A stretch of 64,000 bases of DNA from Platanthera guangdongensis (taxonomy: Eukaryota > Streptophyta > Magnoliopsida > Asparagales > Orchidaceae): the NCBI GenBank assembly GCA_039583875.1, contig CM077165.1, positions 76,930,757 to 76,994,756 on the forward strand, in the 5' to 3' direction. Shown here piece by piece: positions 55,683 to 64,000 of this stretch. The notes under the pieces were generated by a model. The model was not told where the DNA came from. It saw nothing but the letters and a program-made list of their open reading frames with translations, and ran no database searches. Every line of letters starts with the position of its first letter. Position 1 is the stretch's first letter. The position numbers and the translations under genes were made by a program.

Positions 55683-58600
55683 ATGGCAAGTGCTTCACAC
55701 TCCACTTTATCTCTGAGAGCCATCCTTGAGAAGGATAAGCTCAGTGGGACAAATTACATGGACTGGTATAGGAACCTGAGAATTGTTCTCAGGCAAGAGC
55801 GAAAGCTCTATGTCTTGGAAGAAGAAGCCCCCGAGGTGCCGACCGGGAACTCTTCCCGTGCTGAGAAGGATACTTATAAGAAGTATACTGATGATGCTTT
55901 AGATGTCGAATGCCTTATGCTTGCCACTATGAACTCTGAGCTTCAGAAGCAACATGAGAGCATGGGGTGCGAGGAGATTGACGAGCATCTCAAGAAAATG
56001 TTTCAAGGGCAGGCTCGTCAAGAGAGGTTCGACATCACAAAAGCATTGTTTCAGTGCAAGATGGGAGTTCGAGACTCAGTAGGGACTCACGTACTCAAGA
56101 TGATTGGGTATATAGAGAACCTTGAAAGGCTGGGTTTTCCTCTTGGTCAAGAGTTGGCCACAGATCTGATCCTGCAATCGTTGCCGGACAGTTATGAGCA
56201 GTTCGTCTTGAACTACAACATGAATGAAATAGACAAGACACTGCCCGAACTCCTAGGCATGTTGAGAACTGCCGTAATCAATATGAAGAAGGCCAAGCCT
56301 GCCAGCCCCATACTGATGGTGCATAAGGGCAAGGGCAAGGCCAAGGGCTCTAAGAAGACGAAGGTGGGACCTAAGTCATATCTTGAGCCCAAGTCTTCTA
56401 CACTGATGAAAAAGAAAAGCACGGTGAAGGAAGGGAAATGCCACCACTATGGCAAGGCTGGTCATTGGAGGAGGAACTGTCCTTCGTACATTGAAGGTCT
56501 GCAGAAAAAGAAGGGAGGTATGACTTCCGCTTCAAATGTTTACGTTATAGAGATAAACCTTTCTGCTCCTTCATCTTGGGTATTGGATACCGGATGTGGT
56601 TCTCACATTTGTACAAATGTGCAGGAACTAGAAAGGAGAAGATTGCTGAGTAAAGGGGAGGTGGACCTCCGCGTCGGCAATGGAGCAAGAGTTGTTGCTG
56701 TAGCCGTAGGGGTTTACCGTCTTTCTTTGCCCAGTGGGCTTGTAATAGAACTAGATAATTGTTATTTTGTTCCGGCCATAACTAAAAACATTATATCTAT
56801 TTCATGTTTGGACATGATTGGATTTTCTTTTATAATTAAGAACAACTGTTGTTCTATATTTAAGAATGATGTTTGTTATGCTGTAGCCCAATTGTTTAAT
56901 GGTCTTTATGTTTTGAACTTGGACCATCTGATCTGTAATGAAGAAAATAATAAAAGACTAAGAACAAATGACTCGAACCCTACGTTTCTCTGGCATTGTC
57001 GTTTGGGCCATATCAACGAGAAGCGCATATCCAAGCTCCATAGAGATGGACTTTTGGACTCCTTTGATTATGAATCATTTGAGCGATGCGAATCTTGTTT
57101 GTTAGGCAAGATGACTAAAACTCCTTTCACTGGTTATACTGAGAGGGCTGAGGATCTCTTGGGTGTTGTACATAGTGATGTATGCGGACCCATGAGTTCC
57201 ATGGCTAGAGGTGGGTATTTCTACTTTGTTACATTTACTGATGATTTCAGTAGATACGGATATGTGTATCTTATGAAGTGCAAATCCGATACCTTTGAAA
57301 AGTTCAAAGAGTTCAAGAATGAAGTAGAAAACCAGTTGGGTAAAAGGGTTAAAGCACTCCGATCTGATCGAGGTGGCGAATACCTGAGTCATGAGTTTCG
57401 TGATCATCTGAAAGAGTGTGGTATTGTATCACAGCTCACTCCACCTAGAACACCACAACATAATGGTGTGTCTGAGAGGAGAAATCGTACTTTGTTAGAC
57501 ATGGTACGTTCGATGATGAGTCATGCAGACTTGCCTGTTTCCTTTTGGGGTTTTGCTTTAGAGTTTGCTGCAATGACATTGAATCGCTCTCCAACGAAAA
57601 CGGTTCTGAAGACACCATATGAGATATGGACTGGGAAGCGTCCTAGTATGTCGTTCATTAAAATTTGGGGCTGTGAGGTATACGTGAGACGTCAAATGCC
57701 TGACAAGCTGGAACCCAAATCGGATAAATGTTATCTGGTGGGATATCCTAAGGAAACGAAAGGGTATTACTTTTACCTACCGTCTGAGGGCAAAGTGTTT
57801 GTCGCAAGGACTGGTGTCTTCTTAGAGAAAGAGTTCTTATCAAGAAAGACTGAAAAGGTAGAGCTTGAAGAAGTTCAAGAACCACATGTAGTGAATGAAC
57901 CGGAATTGGATTCTGAGACAGGACTACAAGATGTTATAGTTAGAGAACCTGCTCAAGGAACACAAGTCCTACGTAGATCTGGTAGACCGAGGTTTGAGCC
58001 TGAGAGATATGGATTTCTCGTGTCTCAAATAGGTAATGTGTTGCTTATGGATCATGATGATGAACCAGCAACCTACCAAGAGGCTATGAATGGACCGGAC
58101 TCCGACAAATGGCTTGAGGCTATGAAATCCGAAATGGACTCCATGTATGCAAACCAAGTTTGGAACTTGGTGGAACCACCTGAAGGGGTACGGCCCATAG
58201 GGTGCAAGTGGGTCTTCAAGAAGAATACCGACATGGATGGGAATGTACAGACATTCAAAGGGCGACTAGTGGTATTGACTATCAAGCAAATTCATGGTAT
58301 TGACTATGATGAGACCTTTTCCCCTATTGCCATGGTAAAGTCCATAATGATATTGCTTGTTGTTGCTGCGTATTATGACTACGAGATCTGGCAGATGGAT
58401 GTCAAAACGGCTTTCCTTAATGGAAACCTCCTTGAGGAAGTGTATATGACACAACCCGAGGGTTTTGTATCCCCAGATGAAGCCACTAAAATATGCAAGC
58501 TGAATAAGTCCATCTATGGACTGAAACAAGCCTCTCGAAGTTGGAATCTTCGTTTTGATGAGAAAATCAAAGAGTTTGGTTTCGTCAAGAATGAAGATGA

Positions 58601-59642
58601 GCCTTGTGTTTACAAGCGAATGAGTGGGAGCATTGTTGTCTTCCTGATATTGTATGTAGATGACATACTGTTGATTGGGAATGATATTCCTACCCTGAAA
58701 GTTGTTAAGAACAACCTAGGGAACTGCTTTTCAATGAAGGATTTGGGTGAAGCGACTTATATACTTGGTATTAAGATCTATAGAGATAGATCGAAGAAGT
58801 TGCTTGGTTTGACCCAGAGTACGTACATCGAAAAGGTGTTGAAGCGGTTCAACATGCTTGAGTCCAAGAAAGGATTTTTGCCCATGTCTCATGGTGTGAA
58901 TCTCTCTAAGGACCAGTGTCCAAAGTCTTGTGAAGATAAGGACCGCATGAAGTTGATTCCATATGCTTCGGCAATTGGATCAATCATGTACGCGATGTTA
59001 TGTACTCGACCCGACGTCTCCTTTGCTTTGAGCATGACTAGCAGGTATCAGTCAGACCCCGGTGAGTGTCACTGGATTGCAGTCAAGAATGTCCTGAAGT
59101 ACTTGAGAAGGACTAAGGATGTGTTCTTGGTGTATGGTGGAGAGGAAGAGCTCGTTGTAAGTGGTTACACAGATGCTAGCTTCCAAACTGATAGAGATGA
59201 CTCCAAGTCTCAGTCAGGTTTTGTGTTTTGCCTGAATGGAGGAGCTGTGAGCTGGAAGAGTTCCAAGCAAGCGACAGTTGCTGATTCTACAAAAGAGGCC
59301 GAGTATATCGCTGCGGCTAATGCGGCGAAGGAGGCTGTATGGATTAGGAAATTCATCGGCGAGCTTGATGTAGTTCCTAGCATTGTTGGTCCCGTAGTTC
59401 TCTACTGTGATAACAATGGTGCAATTGCACAATCTAAGGAACCTAGAACCCATCAGCGCTCCAAGCACATACTTCGGCGGTTTCATCTTATTCGCGAGAT
59501 TGTCGAACGAGGAGATGTAAACATTTGCAGAGTGCCGACTGAGGAGAACATTGCGGATCCACTGACAAAGCCTCTCGCGCAGAGAAAGCATGATGGTCAT
59601 ACTAGATCGATGGGTATACGATACCTAAATGATCAACTCTAG
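55683..59642 (+). CDS. gag-pol: Gag-Pol polyprotein of copia E, 1,319 codons, uninterrupted
   Basis: Gag at residues 1-250 (LSGTNYMDWYRNLRIVL block); zinc knuckle at about 252-265 reads CHHYGKAGHWRRNC, with Tyr replacing the second Cys. Protease WVLDTGCGSHI near 300; GAG-pre-integrase zinc domain WHCRLGH to CESCLLG near 436-480; integrase HSDVCG, RSDRGGEY and TPQHNGVSERR at about 495-605; RT from about 800 with MDVKTAFLNG and YVDD near 991; RNase H YTDASF, KEAEY and YCDNNG at about 1160-1250. Catalytic residues of all enzymes are present. The RT segment KGRLVVLTIKQIHGIDYDE departs from the usual family text just before IDYDE and may be a compensated double frameshift. Similar to plant TNT1-94-type annotations; lineage not assigned. 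Confidence 0.95.
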   Translation: MASASHSTLSLRAILEKDKLSGTNYMDWYRNLRIVLRQERKLYVLEEEAPEVPTGNSSRAEKDTYKKYTDDALDVECLMLATMNSELQKQHESMGCEEIDEHLKKMFQGQARQERFDITKALFQCKMGVRDSVGTHVLKMIGYIENLERLGFPLGQELATDLILQSLPDSYEQFVLNYNMNEIDKTLPELLGMLRTAVINMKKAKPASPILMVHKGKGKAKGSKKTKVGPKSYLEPKSSTLMKKKSTVKEGKCHHYGKAGHWRRNCPSYIEGLQKKKGGMTSASNVYVIEINLSAPSSWVLDTGCGSHICTNVQELERRRLLSKGEVDLRVGNGARVVAVAVGVYRLSLPSGLVIELDNCYFVPAITKNIISISCLDMIGFSFIIKNNCCSIFKNDVCYAVAQLFNGLYVLNLDHLICNEENNKRLRTNDSNPTFLWHCRLGHINEKRISKLHRDGLLDSFDYESFERCESCLLGKMTKTPFTGYTERAEDLLGVVHSDVCGPMSSMARGGYFYFVTFTDDFSRYGYVYLMKCKSDTFEKFKEFKNEVENQLGKRVKALRSDRGGEYLSHEFRDHLKECGIVSQLTPPRTPQHNGVSERRNRTLLDMVRSMMSHADLPVSFWGFALEFAAMTLNRSPTKTVLKTPYEIWTGKRPSMSFIKIWGCEVYVRRQMPDKLEPKSDKCYLVGYPKETKGYYFYLPSEGKVFVARTGVFLEKEFLSRKTEKVELEEVQEPHVVNEPELDSETGLQDVIVREPAQGTQVLRRSGRPRFEPERYGFLVSQIGNVLLMDHDDEPATYQEAMNGPDSDKWLEAMKSEMDSMYANQVWNLVEPPEGVRPIGCKWVFKKNTDMDGNVQTFKGRLVVLTIKQIHGIDYDETFSPIAMVKSIMILLVVAAYYDYEIWQMDVKTAFLNGNLLEEVYMTQPEGFVSPDEATKICKLNKSIYGLKQASRSWNLRFDEKIKEFGFVKNEDEPCVYKRMSGSIVVFLILYVDDILLIGNDIPTLKVVKNNLGNCFSMKDLGEATYILGIKIYRDRSKKLLGLTQSTYIEKVLKRFNMLESKKGFLPMSHGVNLSKDQCPKSCEDKDRMKLIPYASAIGSIMYAMLCTRPDVSFALSMTSRYQSDPGECHWIAVKNVLKYLRRTKDVFLVYGGEEELVVSGYTDASFQTDRDDSKSQSGFVFCLNGGAVSWKSSKQATVADSTKEAEYIAAANAAKEAVWIRKFIGELDVVPSIVGPVVLYCDNNGAIAQSKEPRTHQRSKHILRRFHLIREIVERGDVNICRVPTEENIADPLTKPLAQRKHDGHTRSMGIRYLNDQL

Positions 59643-60609
59643 TGAGAATCTTGTGGATTGCATGTAAACCTGTATTTTGTTGGTTATTTGTTCATATGAT
59701 GAACTGTGTACCTAGTTTTTCTTTTACAATTAATGGCAAGTTCTTTTATTATGAATTTTTCTATATGATAGTTAAATGTTAACATAATAGATACCCTTAG
59801 AATGTTCGCTTCCATGGGACATCAAGTACGTGACTTGAATGTGAGAGCCTATGATTTATTGAAGCTTCATTCTTAAAAGGTCCATGGTCGAGTATCATCA
59901 AAGAAGCTAAGGGTGATGATGGTACTTGGAGACTAGCACGTACGTTGACTGATGACCGGTTCTCACATGTCATGATATTGTGATATCAAGTCATCACGTG
60001 GGTACTTGTTAGGGAACAAGTTGTACTGGATAGACCCAACCTGAGACTACTCTGTGGGTTGTCATCCAATCGTGTCACGAGTAGGTCTCAATTGACAAAG
60101 GTGTTGTGGTCCTTTGACCTGAATTCACAGCATTCATCAAGTGAGGAAGATCATGCTTTGATGCCATCTAAAGTCTTCCTTGAGAAAGGTTGATGATAAG
60201 GGTGGTTGTTGTGCATGTTACGAATCATTTGGGTGTTTGTGTGTGAGCAGATATGGGATTTGTCCTTCTGTATGACAGGAGTTGCATCCATGGGCCCCTT
60301 GATGGAACTGGACTGAGAAATGCATGGCCATGCTTGGTTGAGTCAATATGTGATATTGGACTCACCATTCTCTGGAAGACCGTCCTGGATCAAGAAACTT
60401 GGATTGAGCTATTACGAGGGTGACACGGTCCATGCCTCTAGTTCTTTCCGGATGTAAGGAACAAAGGGACAAAGACAACGCTGATACATTGGTCATAAAG
60501 GCTTATGAGTTATAAACTCTTATTGCTTGGGGAGCAATGATGCATTGCTAGATGCCGCTCACTGTTTGTGAGGTTTTTGTTTTGATACTTTCAAGATCAA
60601 GTGAGAGTC
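59643..60609 (+). other. 3' untranslated region and polypurine tract of copia E
   Basis: About 970 bp, no gene seen, ending with CAAGTGAGAGTC (60598-60609) before the 3' LTR; the copia polypurine tract is usually AAGTGGGAG. Confidence 0.7.
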
Positions 60610-61775
60610 TGCTGGAGTTACCATGGTCATCTGGAAGTGATCAAACATGTAATCTCACTGCCAACGCGATATGAGCCTGCAGGGTCGCACATAAGAGATG
60701 TGGAGAAGTTGGATGATTGACTGTGTTGGTAAAGGTTACCAATCACCGACCTGAATGGGGTTATGGGCAAAGTGTTGCCTTAAAGGATCATCAGGTTGGG
60801 CAAATGTTACCTTGAAGGACTGGTAAGAATAGTCGACCTAGGGTCGACGAGAATCGACGAGAATCGTCGAGAATTAGTTCTCTGATTTTCGCCGATCGAT
60901 GAGAATCGTCGAGAATTAGTTCTCTGATTCTCGCCGATCGACGAGAATCGTCGAGAGTTAGTTCTCTGATTCTCGCCGATCGACGTGTATCGTCGACCCA
61001 CGATCGGCGTGAATCGTCGACCCACGTTCGGCGTGAATCGCCGAGTATTGTACTCTGATTCTCGCCGATCCGGGTGAAACTCGACGATTGTGTTTCTCAC
61101 CGATTCTTATTCTCGCCGATCCTAACTGATTCTCGCCGATTGATTCTCACCGAATCCGCTTGGTGGTTCTCGCCGATTCTGGAACCCTAGTTTTGGGTTG
61201 TCTGCGGATAGCGATATTCCTAAATCTATTTATGCCTTTGGTATAAATACACACTTAGGGTTTTCGGGATCGAGGCTCTGACCGAAGATCTTCTTACTGA
61301 TCAAAACGAAATCGACGGAAGTGTTCCGCCGTTCTGTTCGCCGATCCTGAATCCCGCCGCCGACGGAAGTGTTTTGCCGCCGCTGTGATCGCTCCGTTGA
61401 CCTCCTCCTCTCCGGCGATCGTCGCTGGTGTTGCTCTTCCTGGCGCGGATCTAGCAGTCCGTGGAAAAGCTAGGTGCGGTCTTTCTCCTTCCCGATTCAC
61501 CGTGCGACGGAAATATCGGTGTTGTCCCGCTCATGTGGATTTTTGCAGAGACGTGGATATTATTCCACGTAGAACTCGCCACTAGCAAGAAGACGAAGTT
61601 TGGAGCATCTCCGTTGAGTTGTGACTCAACGCCACCGAGGTAATTTTTGCCTAGTTGTTTGTTAACTTCTTGATTCAATTATCATGGCCTGATCCCATTT
61701 CTTTTGGGTTTTCTTGATGTTTTTATTTCCGCTGCGTGCACAAGCGTTGTGCCATCCTCATAGAGAAACCCAACA
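60610..61775 (+). repeat. 3' LTR of copia E
   Basis: Same length and layout as the 5' LTR; first bases TGCTGG instead of TGTTGG. Array 60831-61170, TATA 61242. Confidence 0.97.
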
Positions 61776-61780
61776 TGCAA

Positions 61781-62218
61781 TTGGGCTAAATGTCTCCTCA
61801 TAGTCTTCTCCATACTATTGTGAGAATCCTCGAGCAACAAGACAAGCTTTGTATCTATCAATGCTCCCATCAGCCTTCTTCTTTAACTTGTACACCCACT
61901 TTCAAGTCACTGGAGTAATGCCATCAACCTTGGGCACAAGTTCCCAGGTTTCATTCTTCTTGAGAGCAGCAATATCCTCCTTCATGGCATCTTCCCACTC
62001 CTTGACTCCAGTGGCCTAACAAAGCTTGTCTTGTTAGGCATATTCCCAATCCTCACTCCATTCCCATCACAGTACCGAGCTGGTGGCTTAACAACTCTAT
62101 TTGATCTCCGAAGGGTTTGCTCCTTGCTCACCACCTCCGTTGATTCTTCAGGCTCAACTCCAACTTCGGGCAAGCTTTGAGCAATACTCCCCCTGCTTCC
62201 TGAGCTAGAAGCCTTAGC
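61781..62218 (-). pseudogene. Copia D linker and start of RT
   Basis: Includes TLRRSNRVVKPPARY (62173-61982 frame), the usual stretch before RT, then RT start WVYKLKKKADGSIDRYKACLV. Stops and a frame change between 62030 and 61900 show decay. Confidence 0.8.
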
Positions 62219-63802
62219 CTAAGATCTTGAAGTAACAGGAGTTGCTGGTGAAACAGCAAGCTCCTCTTCCAGAAATTCAGCTGCCACCCTCTGCTCTTCA
62301 TCAACCTTGCTCTCTAGTAGATCTACCGACCCACCTCCATACGACATCAATTCACCAAAGACCACGTCTCTTGATACAAAAAATTTCTTCATCGCAGGAT
62401 CCATGCATTTCCATCCCTTCTTCCGTTCATCATAGCCAACAAAGCCAAGCTTCCTTGCCTTTGCATCAAGATTTGTACTTGAAGCATCCGGGACATGCAC
62501 ATAGCAAGATGATCCAAACATCCAAAGGAGTTCAACACTAGGCTTCTCCTTCAGCAATATCTCAAAGGGAGACTTCATGTTGATCGGGCTGAGCGGCATC
62601 CGATTGATGACAAAAGAAGCACAAGACATCCCCTCTGCCCAGATGGACCTTGGAATGTCTTTCGCATGAAGCCAACACCTGCATGTTTCCGTCAGATGAC
62701 GGATCTTCCGCTCTGCTACTCCATTTTATTGTGGAGTATGATCATAAGTAAGCTCTCTTTGGATCACGTGCTTCCTGCAGAAGTTAGAAAACTCAGAGGA
62801 GACAAACTCAGCACCGTTGTCTGTTCTAAACTTCTTGATCTACAAGCCAAGCCGGCCCTCCACTAGCTCCTTGAACTCCACAAACACCTGGAAAGCTTCT
62901 GACTTCTCCTTCAAGAAATAAACCCAAGTATATCTTGAGTAGTCATCAATCAACACAAGCATGTATCTACTCCCACCAAGGTTAGCAGTGATGGTTGGTC
63001 CCATCAAGTCACCATGGATGCACTCCAATGGTCTCTTTCTCCTCGTTTGTGATTTATCATACGGAAGGCGATGAGCCTTGCCATACTGACATACCGCGCA
63101 AACGTGACCATCACCAAAGGAAGACAGCTTAGGCAAGCCTCTCATAAGGCTCCTGTTTTCTATAGCTTTCAATTTATCCATTCCTACATGTGCCAGCCTC
63201 TCGTGCCATATAACAACGCTATCGTTTGTCCTCATCCGATCTACATAAGAGTTTGTTGTAAGAACAAACAAGTTCTTAACTCTCCTCCCAATATGAGCAA
63301 CATCAGCCTTTATCGCTGATACGTTGCGAAGGAAACTCACTTCTATTTGCCCAAACAGAACGTGATAACCTACGTCTACCGTATTGGTCACAGAGAAGAG
63401 GTTCTTCTTCATGCCCGACACATGATACACACTCCTTAACGTCAGTGGCCCCTTATCACTACCCAAGGACAAGACCCCCTCCTTCTCTACTGCATAAACC
63501 GTATTATCAGCAGTTACGATAGCTTTGTTACCTGAGTAGGCTTGTAGAGATGAGAACTTCGACTTGTCTCCGGTGAGGTGATGACCACACTCGGAGTCCA
63601 CGATCCTCTCGTCATTGAAGTTGACATTGGACAAAGCATGGACACAAGTTCCCGTCATGAAAGCTCCGCCCCATCCAGCTTCTTCAGTACTCAAGCAAGC
63701 TTCCTCCTTACCCGAAGCATGCCCAGGCTGCAGTTTGACCTTGCAGTCATGCTTAAAGTGTCCCCGCTGATGACACCTGTAGCACTTCAAGTTCTTCTCC
63801 AA
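62219..63802 (-). pseudogene. Copia D zinc knuckle, protease and integrase
   Basis: One frame from 63802 to 62219 with two stops. Zinc knuckle CYRCHQRGHFKHDC (about 63785-63745) is intact. Protease reads VDSECGHHLTG, with Glu in place of Gly in the DSG triad. Integrase zinc domain WHERLAHVG to CAVCQYG, catalytic HGDLMGP and RTDNGAEF; stop TAG at 62840 precedes the second Asp block, and a TAA near 62728 replaces a Gln in TPQ-NG just before the catalytic Glu. The C-terminal part ends near SPATPVTSRS. Confidence 0.88.
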
Positions 63803-64000
63803 TCCTTCTTAGGAGCAGCGCTCCTCTCTGGTTGATAAGAAGTTGAAGGCTTATTTTCAGCAGCAGTATTCTTCTTCTTCCTTTCCCATCTCTTCTTCTT
63901 CTTCCCCGTGAACAATGCTTCACTACCTCCTTCAGAGATAGTCACTCTTGTCATCTGTCTTGCTAAACTTTCCTGCGAAGCAAGCAGGTTCTCAAGCTCC
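63803..64000 (-). pseudogene. Copia D gag, end only
   Basis: Lys/Arg-rich Gag segment (GKKKKRWERKKKN) on the minus strand; a frameshift near 63810 separates it from the zinc knuckle. The remainder is beyond the window. Confidence 0.7.

Larger units (their letters stand above)
53535..61775 (+). mobile_element. Copia element E, complete with one open polyprotein
   Basis: 8,241 bp; LTRs both 1,166 bp (53535-54700, 60610-61775), ends TGTTGG/TGCTGG and CCAACA; exact target duplication TGCAA (53530-53534, 61776-61780). About 30 substitutions and no indel between LTRs by eye, roughly 2.6 percent. Confidence 0.97.
53287..64000 (-). mobile_element. Copia element D (minus strand), split by copia C and copia E; runs off the window
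   Basis: Gag, protease, integrase and the start of RT read leftward from 64000 to 61776; RT resumes at 53529 and is cut at 53287 by the end of copia C. Removing copia E and one TGCAA copy restores YEETFSPIAKMTLVRVV across the junction. It is the outermost, oldest layer seen at the right side. Confidence 0.88.

Noticed and set aside
1..64000. Host plant genes, tRNA or rRNA genes
   Set aside because: No ORF outside retroelement families has recognisable domains, and the tRNA-like matches are only primer-binding sites.

Overview
The window is plant (angiosperm) repeat DNA. I find no host gene, rRNA or tRNA. Nearly every base can be assigned to LTR retrotransposons nested inside one another. The evidence is the element types (Tat/Grande-like, Athila-like and chromodomain Tekay/Del-like Ty3/gypsy; SIRE-like and other Ty1/copia), primer-binding sites for initiator tRNA-Met and tRNA-Asp, AT-rich GT-AG introns, and abundant stop codons at CG/CHG positions. 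I cannot name the species.

Layout, left to right. 1-5587 is the 3' part of a plus-strand Tat/Grande-like gypsy element: a 145-bp dimeric tandem repeat, two antisense genes with introns and TATA boxes, and its 3' LTR. It sits in the palindrome array of LTR F (5588-8925). LTR F interrupts the protease of gypsy element A (8926-14307; pol pseudogene plus 3' LTR). Element A abuts a minus-strand LTR fragment, G (14308-14811), which abuts copia element C (plus; 14812-17117, 40157-41265 and 52201-53286). Element C is split twice. Gypsy element B (17118-40151, duplicated target ATATG) lies in its RT and itself contains a minus-strand SIRE-like copia (23322-36535, target CCCGG) in its integrase. An Athila-like gypsy (41266-52195, target GCAAC/ACAAC) lies in C's 3' LTR. 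Element C ends inside minus-strand copia D (53287-64000), which also holds copia E (53535-61775, target TGCAA), the only element with an uninterrupted polyprotein.

For B, SIRE and E, removing the insert and one target copy restores the host element's reading frame across the junction, so the nesting is read directly. The relative order is D, then C, then B and Athila, then SIRE; E is young. By eye the two SIRE LTRs differ at about 40 of 2,130 bases and the two E LTRs at about 30 of 1,166.

Points that stand out: (1) six LTR families from both superfamilies carry arrays of CG-rich palindromes (GACACGGGCGTGTC or GTGTCGACAC types, TCGACGA in E), directly upstream of a TATA box wherever one is visible; (2) element B appears to have a 24-nt first gag exon inside its LTR, joined in frame to gag across the LTR end and primer site, and a 76-bp intron at the gag-protease junction that fuses Gag to Pol only when spliced; (3) the Tat-like element has two antisense genes with their own promoters; (4) A and B share a glycine at the second catalytic aspartate of integrase.
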